Shown: positions 14,789 through 22,554 of the stretch, piece after piece
Position numbering within the stretch: the stretch's first letter is position 1
Layout: each line of letters begins with the position of its first letter
NCBI GenBank assembly: GCA_964404765.1
Contig: CAYOLL010000082.1
Location: 1 to 25,680 of the forward strand
Source of the DNA: CAYOLL01 sp964404765 [NCBI: uncultured Gemmatimonadota bacterium]
GTDB lineage: Bacteria; 4572-55
DNA: 25,680 bases
Direction: 5' to 3'
The notes under the pieces: model-generated
The model's database searches: none
Told to the model about the DNA's origin: nothing
What the model saw: only the letters and a program-made list of their open reading frames with translations
Translations under genes and position numbers: made by a program

Positions 14789-15658
14789 ATGGCATTTCAG
14801 GTGTTATTTGTCTGTACCGGCAATACCTGCCGCTCTCCGATGGCTGAGGGGTTGCTTAAAGCCCTGTTGCCGGAATCAATTCGCAGCGAAGTGCGTGTTT
14901 CCTCCGCCGGCACGATGGGTAATGGCTATCCCGTTACCGATTTGGCCTGGCAGGCCTGTGAAAAAATCAATGTGGATATTTCCCGCCATCGCTCGCGCCA
15001 CTTGACCGAGCCCATGATCGACGAGTCCGATTTGATTTTGACCATGACCGAAGGCCACAAGCACAGTGTTCTGTATCTGCAGCCACGCGCCCATAAAAAG
15101 ACGTTCACTTTGTCTGAATACGCCGGTCTGGGTATTCGCGATATTCAAGACCCGTTTGGTGGCGATTTTGTCGCTTATCAAATTGCGCGTGACGAGATCT
15201 TGGTTTATATTCGTCAAGTTTTGCCGCAACTTGAGGAAATGGTTTTAAAAAAAAAAGAGCCGATTAACGCGACGCAAACCGGTCAAATTCATCTCTACTT
15301 AGGGCCTGGCCGACAGCCCAACTTGTTTGCTATCGGCACTGCGCTTTATTTGGGACGACGATTGGCGCTTTATCATTTGACCCATTCTAAAACTGCCGAA
15401 ACGATGAGTATCTTTCCAGGGGTTAATCTCATTGACTACAAGCAGTTAAACGGCGATTGGCCATTAGAAGACACGGTTATTTTGGAAAATATCGATCGGG
15501 CTATAGCCGAGCAATTGATTACCATTGATCAACTTAGCATGTTTTTAAAAACCAAAGAGCCGCACGTAGAGTTAATTTTAACAGCAGCCTCTATTCTGAC
15601 CGCCATTCCGGATTTCATAAAAAATGTCTGGAAAATTGACGCGGTAAATGTTGTTTAG
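14789..15658 (+). CDS. Low-MW protein tyrosine phosphatase fused to a decayed CobA/BtuR-like domain
   Basis: Residues 1-150 form a complete low-molecular-weight protein tyrosine phosphatase: the phosphate loop CTGNTCRSP begins at nucleophile C9, and the general-acid motif DPFGG is at D121. Residues about 163-289 do not belong to that family. They resemble cob(I)alamin adenosyltransferase CobA/BtuR in order: GQIHLYLGPGR where the family has a GxGKGKT P-loop, TALYLGRRLALY, DTVILENIDRAIAEQLI like the family's DLVVLDELNxAL, then PHVELILTA. The P-loop Lys/Thr are lost, so ATP binding in the usual way is unlikely. Fusion and homology are my inference from pattern. AAGGA precedes the ATG; a strong terminator follows. 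Confidence 0.85.
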   Translation: MAFQVLFVCTGNTCRSPMAEGLLKALLPESIRSEVRVSSAGTMGNGYPVTDLAWQACEKINVDISRHRSRHLTEPMIDESDLILTMTEGHKHSVLYLQPRAHKKTFTLSEYAGLGIRDIQDPFGGDFVAYQIARDEILVYIRQVLPQLEEMVLKKKEPINATQTGQIHLYLGPGRQPNLFAIGTALYLGRRLALYHLTHSKTAETMSIFPGVNLIDYKQLNGDWPLEDTVILENIDRAIAEQLITIDQLSMFLKTKEPHVELILTAASILTAIPDFIKNVWKIDAVNVV

Positions 15659-15705
15659 AACATATTCCTCAAATTTTGAAAACCGATGTGCTATTTGCAC
15701 AACAG

Positions 15706-15740
15706 CGGGCATGGGAATTTCTCCTGTGCCCGTTTTTTTT
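15706..15740 (+). terminator. Rho-independent terminator after the phosphatase-fusion gene
   Basis: CGGGCA pairs with TGCCCG, extended by GGA/TCC with a small bulge, and is followed by eight T (15733-15740). It lies inside the upstream open extension of the next gene, which is a reason to start that gene downstream at 15774. Confidence 0.88.
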
Positions 15741-15773
15741 GCCTTTTTATTGGCATTGCTCGGAGTCGAAAGG

Positions 15774-18700
15774 ATGAAATTCATTGCACTATTTTTGATT
15801 GGACTATGCCTGGATATTTTGCTCCCGGTCGTCTCGGCTATTGCGCAAAACGAGTCGAGATTTGATCATCTGACCATCCAGGATGGTTTATCGCAAAATC
15901 AGGTTTTGAGCATCGCGCAGGATCAGCAAGGTTTCCTCTGGTTTGGGACAGGGGACGGGCTCAATCGGTATGACGGTTATACATTCACGATCTTTAAAAA
16001 GCATACCGGAGATTCAACAAGCATTACCAGCAATTTTGTGCGGTCGCTTCATATCGACAAGAATGGCTGTCTTTGGGTCGGCACCATTGGCGGCGGATTG
16101 AACCGCTTTGATCCGGCCAGCCAAAGTTTTCAGCGCATCGGCCCCACCGATCCGGTCAACCGCGGCCTGGATATGATCAAGCCGATTTGTGAAGACAGCC
16201 TGGGTAATTTATGGATCGGCGCTTACGGCGGCGGCGTGTTCAGGCTGGATGCTTCGACGCTTTCCGCGGCTGATCCGGGCCAGGTTTTGTTCAGCCGGTA
16301 TCGGCACAACCCGCAGGATTCCACAAGTTTGAGTGACGATGTGTGTTATGCTATCTGCGCCGACAGAACCGGTCTGGTCTGGATCGGCACCAAAGCAGGC
16401 GGCTTAAACTGCTTTGACCCGAAAATGGGCACTTTTACACATGATCGATATCGTACCGACGACCCCTACAGTCTGGGACAGGATTTTGTCACCGCCATTT
16501 TGGAAGACCGGCGCGGCGATTTATGGGTCGGCACGGCGGAGAAAGGTTTGAGCCGCCTGGCTCGTTCGGCAGATTCCGACCCTGGCACAAATCCGCGCCG
16601 ATTTATTTGCTACCGGAATGACCCCGCTAATCCTCACAGTTTGCCGCACAATTCGATCACTTCCTTATGGCAGGACCGACACGGTGTTTTATGGATCGGC
16701 ACTTTTGGCGGTCTGGTTCGCCTGGATTTGAACGATCCGGTCTGCGCCGATCCCCAGACTGCGGTTTTTACGGCATCCGTTAACAAGAAGAATAATCCGG
16801 CCAGTCTCAGTAACAACAGCGTCATGACGGTCTATGAAGATCAGGCTGGCCGTTTGTGGGCGGGCACATTAAACGGCGGGGTCAACAAATTGGATCCCAA
16901 CAGCAACAAGGCCCGCTTTGGGCATTATCAGGCCCTGGCCGGCGAGAAAAATGCTTTGGCGGATAATGATGTGCGGGCAATTTTTGTGGATCGGCGGGAT
17001 GAACTATGGGTCGGCACGCCAAACGGACTGGATCGCTACGACAAGTCTGCGCAAACATTTGCGCACTACACCCACGATCCCGGCGATGGAAAAATTCTGA
17101 TTGAGGGCATCAAGGCCGTGAGCGAAGACAGCACGGGCGGGCTTTGGCTTGGCTCAACGCGCGGTTTAGGCCGCTTTGATCCCGTGAGCAGGGATTTTGA
17201 AATGTTCACCCATGATCCGAATGATCCTCGTAGTCTGAGCGGTAATGAGATCATTAATATCTATGTGGACCCCAAAAATAGCGTGTGGGTCGGTGCGTAT
17301 GGGGCCGGTTTGAACCGGTTTAATCCGGACACAAAGGACTTTCAGCATTATCAAAACGATCCCAACGATCCAGGCAGTCTGAGCGACAACTTTGTTTTTG
17401 CGCTGACCGAAGACCGGCAGGGAAATTTGTGGATCGGCACGGGCAAGGGATTGAATGTATTGGATCAATCCGGCAGGGTTTTCAAGCGCTACGTGAACAA
17501 TCCAAATAATCTGCATAGTTTGGGCAGCGACTATGTAAACTGTTTGTATGTTGATCTGGCGGGGACACTGTGGATTGGAACAAGCGGCGGTTTAAGCCGT
17601 TGGGATTCGATTCAAAAGGCATTTTACAATTTAACTGAGCAAGATGGCTTGCCCAACAATAGCGTGCAAAGTATTTTGGAAGATGCGCAGGGCAACCTAT
17701 GGCTCAGCACCAATAAGGGCATTTGCAAGTTTAACCCGTCGGCAAAGACTTTCAAAAACTACGATGCGCGAGATGGTCTGCAAAGTGACGGCTTCAACGC
17801 CCGTGCCTGTTTCAAAGATCAATCCGGCCAAATGTATTTTGGCGGCATCAATGGCATCAGTGTGTTTGACCCGCAGCAAATTTCGGACAACTCCTATCGC
17901 CCGCCGGTCGTTTTAACCGATTTCCAGATTTTTAACCAAACGGTTGCGATTGGGGCAAGTACTCCACTGACAAAACACATTAGCCTGACGGACCAAATTA
18001 CGCTATTGTACCATCAAAGCGTTTTTTCCTTTGAATTTGCAGCGCTTAACTTTACCCTGCCGGAAAAAAACCGCTATGCTTACAAAATGGACGGTTTTGA
18101 CAATGATTGGACATATACGGATGCTCGCCGGCGTTTTGTGACGTATACTAATCTTAATCCGGGCGCTTATATTTTTCATGTTCGAGGCAGCAACAATGAT
18201 GGTATATGGAACGAGCAGGGCGCGTCGGTCAAAATAGTTATCACGCCGCCGTGGTGGAAAACCTGGTGGGCTAAGACATTTTATGTCGTCTTTTTCCTGA
18301 CCAGCGGCCCTTCCATCTATTTCTGGCGCGTCAGCAATTTGAAAAAGCGGCAGCGGAGGCTTGAACAAACCGTGCGCGAACGCACTGCGGAAATAGTTCA
18401 CCAAAAAGATGAGATCGAGGCTAAAAATCAAAAACTGGTAGAAATGGATCATTTCAAGCAAAGCATGATGAGCATGATCGTGCACGACCTGAAAAATCCG
18501 CTCAGCGCCATCCTCAATGTCATTGAATCCCATTCCGTGCAGTCGCAAATCGAAATGCTGCGCCATTCCACCCGCCAGATGCTGAATCTGGTCATGGATA
18601 TTCTGGATGTACAGAAATTTGAAGACGCCAAAATGAAATTAGATTTGGACAACCATGTCATATCCGATTTGGCGAATAGCGCCATGCGACAAGTCTGCTT

Positions 18701-19409
18701 TTTGGCCGAGCGCAAAAATATTGTCATTCGCTGTGAGATTCCGACGCAACTTGCCATGACTTGTGATCGCGAATTGGTCGAGCGGGCGCTGGTCAATCTG
18801 TTGACCAATGCGATTAAGTTTACGTCGAATAACGGGCGGATCAACCTTTCGGCTAGAAATGACATTTTTCAAAAAAATGTCATCTCTACAGATAGCAGCT
18901 TTGTACGAATTGAAGTTCATGACAGCGGCGATGGCATTCCGTCGGACAAGCTGGAGTTGATTTTCAGCCGCTTCGGGCAGGTTGAGGCCAAAAAGTCCGG
19001 CGGCGTACGCTCCACCGGCTTGGGTCTGACGTTTTGCAAGTTAGCCATTGAGGCGCACGGCGGAAGAGTCGGCGTGGAATCGGAAGTCGGCAAGGGGGCG
19101 ACATTTTGGTTCACGCTTCGCCAGGCTCAACCGGCGCAGGCTACGATTGCCGAGGCTAAATCGCCGGCCGATGATTTAGCTTTAGCCAGGATGCCGCTGT
19201 TTATTTTTGATGATGATGAGCGGCAAGCGCTGGCGAACTTTCTTGCTGAGTTGCGAAAATTGCAAGTCTACGAAATTTCCGCTATTCGTAAAGTATTAAA
19301 ATCCGTAGAAGTTCTTCCCGGTGGAAATATCGCGCAGTGGAGCGCGGAGTTAAAAAAAACGATTTATGCTGGAAATGAAGAGCATTATAAGGAGTTGCTG
19401 AATATATGA
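15774..19409 (+). CDS. Propeller/Y_Y_Y sensor histidine kinase
   Basis: A 1211-residue sensor kinase from the ATG at 15774, with GGAG eight bases upstream and a signal peptide (FIALFLIGLCLDILLPVVSA) right at the start. About fourteen Reg_prop blades follow (typical GNLWIGTGKGLNVLD), enough for two seven-bladed propellers, then Y_Y_Y, a membrane helix (FYVVFFLTSGPSIYFW), a short coiled coil, HisKA with H904 (IVHDLKNPLSAI) and an ATPase domain (NLLTNAIKFT, DSGDGIP, GLGLTF). After it a helical tail (about 1120-1211, ending GNEEHYKELLNI) replaces any receiver, so phosphate passes to a separate regulator, surely the overlapping gene. A palindrome is inserted in frame near residue 1028. Confidence 0.94.
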   Translation: MKFIALFLIGLCLDILLPVVSAIAQNESRFDHLTIQDGLSQNQVLSIAQDQQGFLWFGTGDGLNRYDGYTFTIFKKHTGDSTSITSNFVRSLHIDKNGCLWVGTIGGGLNRFDPASQSFQRIGPTDPVNRGLDMIKPICEDSLGNLWIGAYGGGVFRLDASTLSAADPGQVLFSRYRHNPQDSTSLSDDVCYAICADRTGLVWIGTKAGGLNCFDPKMGTFTHDRYRTDDPYSLGQDFVTAILEDRRGDLWVGTAEKGLSRLARSADSDPGTNPRRFICYRNDPANPHSLPHNSITSLWQDRHGVLWIGTFGGLVRLDLNDPVCADPQTAVFTASVNKKNNPASLSNNSVMTVYEDQAGRLWAGTLNGGVNKLDPNSNKARFGHYQALAGEKNALADNDVRAIFVDRRDELWVGTPNGLDRYDKSAQTFAHYTHDPGDGKILIEGIKAVSEDSTGGLWLGSTRGLGRFDPVSRDFEMFTHDPNDPRSLSGNEIINIYVDPKNSVWVGAYGAGLNRFNPDTKDFQHYQNDPNDPGSLSDNFVFALTEDRQGNLWIGTGKGLNVLDQSGRVFKRYVNNPNNLHSLGSDYVNCLYVDLAGTLWIGTSGGLSRWDSIQKAFYNLTEQDGLPNNSVQSILEDAQGNLWLSTNKGICKFNPSAKTFKNYDARDGLQSDGFNARACFKDQSGQMYFGGINGISVFDPQQISDNSYRPPVVLTDFQIFNQTVAIGASTPLTKHISLTDQITLLYHQSVFSFEFAALNFTLPEKNRYAYKMDGFDNDWTYTDARRRFVTYTNLNPGAYIFHVRGSNNDGIWNEQGASVKIVITPPWWKTWWAKTFYVVFFLTSGPSIYFWRVSNLKKRQRRLEQTVRERTAEIVHQKDEIEAKNQKLVEMDHFKQSMMSMIVHDLKNPLSAILNVIESHSVQSQIEMLRHSTRQMLNLVMDILDVQKFEDAKMKLDLDNHVISDLANSAMRQVCFLAERKNIVIRCEIPTQLAMTCDRELVERALVNLLTNAIKFTSNNGRINLSARNDIFQKNVISTDSSFVRIEVHDSGDGIPSDKLELIFSRFGQVEAKKSGGVRSTGLGLTFCKLAIEAHGGRVGVESEVGKGATFWFTLRQAQPAQATIAEAKSPADDLALARMPLFIFDDDERQALANFLAELRKLQVYEISAIRKVLKSVEVLPGGNIAQWSAELKKTIYAGNEEHYKELLNI
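18854..18888. repeat. Palindrome inserted in frame in the histidine kinase ATPase domain
   Basis: Arms TAGAAATGACATTTTT (18854-18869) and its near-perfect complement (18873-18888, 15 of 16) around a three-base loop. It is translated as about RNDIFQKNVIS between the N box and the DSGDGIP motif, a place where this fold tolerates loops. It looks like a small palindromic element that landed in a surface loop. Confidence 0.72.
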
Positions 19410-20254
19410 AAACCTATCGCATTTTAATTGCTGACGATGAGCCGGAGCATCTGGAAACGATGTTGGAAATTGTTGAATCTTCAGGCGAATCATACGAGGT
19501 GCTGCAGGCGCTGAATGGCCGCATAGCCGCTGAAATTGCTTCCCGTCACGTGCCCGATTTAATCATCACCGATTGGCAAATGCCGGAAATGGACGGCCTG
19601 CAACTCATCCAAAAGTTGAAGGAAAATATGGCCACGCAGGATATTCCTATCGTCATGTGCACCGGTGTTATGATTACGCCGGTCCATTTGGACACAGCCC
19701 TGAGCATCGGCGCGGTCGATTTTATCCGTAAGCCGATTGACCGCGTGGAATTTCTGGCCCGTGTCCGCACCATGCTGCGCCTGGCCGATGCCATGAGCGA
19801 AATTAAAAAACAAAACCGGGAATTGGCCCGGCATATCGAGATGCAGCGTGAGAAACTGATCAAAATTGCCGAAGCCCTATCCGAAAAAAATCAGGTCATT
19901 GCCCGCCTGTACGAATACGCTCCGCCCGATCTAAACACTGAGCAAACACCTGCCGAAAAAGTGCTGCACGAGCTGCAAGACAGCCTTAGCGCCCAGGCCG
20001 ACTGGAGCTCTTTTAAAGAACAGTTTAATCAAACTTACCCGGAGTTTTTAGGTCGCTTAAGCGAGCTTTATCCAACGCTGACCCATCAGGAGCTCAAGGT
20101 TTGCGCCCTGGTTAAGATCGGTTTATCCACCCGTCAGATCGCCAATCTTCTTTTTCTTTCCAAACGCAGCATTGACACCCATCGCTATAATGTGCGTAAA
20201 AAGCTGAATCTGTCACCGGAGACCGATTTGGGTGTGGTGATGGAGACGGTTTAG
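19406..20254 (+). CDS. LuxR-family response regulator
   Basis: A 282-residue DNA-binding response regulator. The receiver has the acidic pair D10-D11, phospho-acceptor D56 (IITDWQMPEMDG), T86 and K109 (FIRKP), so it should be functional. A coiled linker (about 130-160) joins it to a C-terminal LuxR-type helix-turn-helix (LTHQELKVCALVKIGLSTRQ, then IANLLFLSKRSIDTHRYNVR). Its ATG overlaps the stop of the kinase gene (ATGA), with AAGGAG upstream, so both are made together and form a cognate pair. Its targets are unknown; the secreted-protein genes just downstream are candidates by position only. Confidence 0.94.
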   Translation: MKTYRILIADDEPEHLETMLEIVESSGESYEVLQALNGRIAAEIASRHVPDLIITDWQMPEMDGLQLIQKLKENMATQDIPIVMCTGVMITPVHLDTALSIGAVDFIRKPIDRVEFLARVRTMLRLADAMSEIKKQNRELARHIEMQREKLIKIAEALSEKNQVIARLYEYAPPDLNTEQTPAEKVLHELQDSLSAQADWSSFKEQFNQTYPEFLGRLSELYPTLTHQELKVCALVKIGLSTRQIANLLFLSKRSIDTHRYNVRKKLNLSPETDLGVVMETV

Positions 20255-20259
20255 TGATA

Positions 20260-20285
20260 GAGTCCAAAGCTATCGCTTTGAACTC
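20260..20285. repeat. Hairpin after the response regulator gene
   Basis: GAGTCCAAAGC and GCTTTGAACTC pair over 10 of 11 bases around a four-base loop, six bases after the stop codon. No T run follows, so termination is uncertain; it may be another dispersed palindrome. A CTCCGAAAAT direct repeat follows at once. Confidence 0.6.
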
Positions 20286-20326
20286 CGAAAATCCGCTCCG
20301 AAAATTCAGTATCCCCACGTAATGAT

Positions 20327-20355
20327 TTGAGTACCCCCCTTGTCCGGTAGAATAT
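20327..20355 (+). promoter_or_regulatory. Weak candidate promoter
   Basis: TTGAGT (20327-20332), a 17-base spacer and GAATAT (20350-20355). It is far from the next start codon and weaker than the promoter at 20530. Confidence 0.25.
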
Positions 20356-20470
20356 ATATACTTACGCTGTCCGCCAAATGGCTGCCGCTGTTCCGATTTG
20401 AATCAGGTTGATTTGTGGTATATGGCGGGGTAAGGTTTCATCCGACGCTTTTCGAGCAGCGGCAGCCTCC

Positions 20471-20503
20471 AAGACCTTCAAGGTTTTATGCCTTGAAGGT
20501 CTT
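20471..20503. repeat. Inverted repeat with AAGACCTTCAAGG arms
   Basis: AAGACCTTCAAGG (20471-20483) and its perfect complement (20491-20503) around a seven-base loop. No T run follows. Palindromes of this type are common dispersed repeats in related environmental genomes as far as I recall. The gap 20255-20623 holds two hairpins and two promoter candidates but no gene. Confidence 0.82.
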
Positions 20504-20529
20504 CCCGGCGCAAAAATTTCTGAATTTGA

Positions 20530-20558
20530 TTGACATCCCGGAAAAACGGCCTTATTGT
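20530..20558 (+). promoter_or_regulatory. Sigma70 promoter of the S74 protein gene
   Basis: A perfect TTGACA (20530-20535), a 17-base spacer and TATTGT (20553-20558), 65 bases before the start codon. The downstream LamG gene probably shares it. Confidence 0.6.
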
Positions 20559-20623
20559 CTGTGTATTACACGTTGTGCCATTACATCCCTATTATTGTTC
20601 ACCTTTTCAAAAAGGAGTTTCCC

Positions 20624-22495
20624 ATGAAACGCGCGATTTTTCTTCTCATCATCTTATTGGCGCTGAGCGCCCAAACCGCTTCCGCTGCCATCACCGCCGC
20701 CCTCAGCTTGCAGGGCATCCTGCGCGATAGCGACGGCAAGGCCGTGGACGACGGCACCTATTCGCTGACCTTCAAAGTTTATAGCGCCTCGACCGGCGGC
20801 ACCGCGCTGGAAACGACCGCCAAAAGCGTGACTGTCGTCAACGGCGTCTATTCGGTCGTCTTGAGCGGCACCGATTTGGACGCGCTGACCTTTTCGGTTG
20901 ATTATTACATCGGCATCACCTACAACGGCACAGAATTCCCCGATCGCGTCCAACTGACCGCCTCACCCTACGCCATGGCGTTGGTCGGGACGAGTAATGT
21001 CTTTCCCTCGTCCGGCAGCGTCGGCGTCGGCACAACCAGCCCAACCTCGACGCTGCACGTCGTCGGCAGCTCGTATCTGAACGGAGCAGGAACGATCACC
21101 GGCACGCTTAGCACCGGAATCAATGACAATACCGGCGGTTTTTTTAATGTTTATGGCGGCGGCACCGGCACGACCGAAGGCGGGCAGATTGATATTTATA
21201 ATTCGGACGCCTCGGATGGGACGGTCAATTATTATTCGGTGGATGCTTATAACGGCGAGTTGCGCATGTTTAATAGTTCCAGCAACAATTACATCAATTT
21301 CAAGGCCAACAACGATGTCTGCCTGAACCAGAGCAACACCGGCAAGGTCGGCATCGGCACAAGCAGCCCCAGCGCGCCGCTACATGTTATCGCCAATGGC
21401 AGCAATCTAACGGGCAGTAGCAACGGCATCTATTTGTATGACGCCGGCACGGCTTCGACCAACCATGCCATTATTTGCGCCACGGTTAACGGCTCGACGG
21501 CGGGCGATCCATATCTCCAATTGGATGTGAACAGCGAATCAAGCTGGTCTATGGGCATTGACAACAGCGATGGTAACAAGCTGAAATTTGATAACGTGTG
21601 GGGCAGCGTCGGCGGCGCTACCAAAATGACTATCCAGACCGACGGTCACGTCGGCATCGGCACAAGCAGCCCCAGCGCCTTGTTGCATGTTACCGGCACC
21701 GGCGCCTATTTCACATACGGCAGCAATGCGGATCAATACGGTTATAACGGGCAAGATGCGGTCAACAGCGGCTCGTCAAGCGACGTTCTCGCCTATTTTT
21801 CAGAGGGTCGCGTTATCGTTGACCACTCCATCATCGCGGCCGAAAGTCCTTCGCCTTCCGACAGCCGGGCCAAGCGTGTTTTAGGTCGGAGCGATAATCG
21901 AGCGGATTTAGAGACTTTGAATCAACTGAAAATCACGGATTATCAATGGATTGACCGCGCTCTGAACCAAGGCCGGCCGCAAAAGAAGGTGATCGCCCAG
22001 GAAGTCGAGCGGGTTTATCCCAATGCGGTCACACAAACGGAAAATGTTTTGCCCACCATCTATGCCAACGCGCAAAAGGTCGAATATGACGCCGACAAAA
22101 AGCAGTTGACGCTTACGACCGAACAGCCGCACGATTTTGCCATCGGCGATAAAGTGAATGTATTTACCGATCAAGGTAACCTGACGATGCGCGAAGTGCT
22201 GACCGTGCCTTCGCCCAATGAATTTGTAATCGCTTCCGATCATTCGGCGGAAAAAGCCTTTGTGTATGGCAAATGGGTGAAAGACTATCGCGTCGTGGAT
22301 TACGAGGCCATTTCCATGCTCAATGTCAGCGCGACGCAGGAATTGGCCAAACAAATGGCGTCGCTGCAAACAGAAAATGCCGCACTCAAGACCAAGCTGG
22401 CCGAGTTGGAAAGTCTGAAAACGGAAATGGCCGCCATCAAAGCCATGTTGAATGGCGCGGACAAGCCTCAGGTCAAACAAACGAGCCTTCATTAA
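20624..22495 (+). CDS. Secreted protein with C-terminal S74 self-cleaving chaperone domain
   Basis: A 623-residue secreted protein. The ATG at 20624 has AAAGGAG upstream and opens a signal peptide (FLLIILLALSAQTASA). An N-terminal beta domain (about 25-115, LQGILRDSDGKAVDDGTYS, ending in QLTASPYAMAL) is followed by three short repeats of type VGIGTSSPSAPLHV (about 133, 242, 342). Two of these share 29 identical bases. The C terminus is an S74 intramolecular chaperone: S412 and K417 in SDSRAK match the known catalytic Ser-Lys spacing, then KVIAQEVERVYP, VVDYEAISMLNV and a closing coiled coil. Such domains trimerise fibres and then cut themselves off. An extra beta segment (about 485-545) splits this domain. 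Confidence 0.9.
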   Translation: MKRAIFLLIILLALSAQTASAAITAALSLQGILRDSDGKAVDDGTYSLTFKVYSASTGGTALETTAKSVTVVNGVYSVVLSGTDLDALTFSVDYYIGITYNGTEFPDRVQLTASPYAMALVGTSNVFPSSGSVGVGTTSPTSTLHVVGSSYLNGAGTITGTLSTGINDNTGGFFNVYGGGTGTTEGGQIDIYNSDASDGTVNYYSVDAYNGELRMFNSSSNNYINFKANNDVCLNQSNTGKVGIGTSSPSAPLHVIANGSNLTGSSNGIYLYDAGTASTNHAIICATVNGSTAGDPYLQLDVNSESSWSMGIDNSDGNKLKFDNVWGSVGGATKMTIQTDGHVGIGTSSPSALLHVTGTGAYFTYGSNADQYGYNGQDAVNSGSSSDVLAYFSEGRVIVDHSIIAAESPSPSDSRAKRVLGRSDNRADLETLNQLKITDYQWIDRALNQGRPQKKVIAQEVERVYPNAVTQTENVLPTIYANAQKVEYDADKKQLTLTTEQPHDFAIGDKVNVFTDQGNLTMREVLTVPSPNEFVIASDHSAEKAFVYGKWVKDYRVVDYEAISMLNVSATQELAKQMASLQTENAALKTKLAELESLKTEMAAIKAMLNGADKPQVKQTSLH

Positions 22496-22511
22496 TCAAG
22501 TACGGATGAAG

Positions 22512-22538
22512 AATTCGTAATTTCTAATTCGTAATTTC
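22512..22538. repeat. Tandem 13-bp direct repeat before the LamG gene
   Basis: AATTCGTAATTTC occurs twice, separated by one base, in the 59-base gap between the two secreted-protein genes. Confidence 0.8.
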
Positions 22539-22554
22539 AAAAATGGAGGATTTT

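Noticed and set aside
15648-15773. Upstream start for the second sensor kinase
   Set aside because: The extension crosses a strong terminator (15706-15740) and would bury the signal peptide; the ATG at 15774 has a GGAG site and starts right at the signal peptide.
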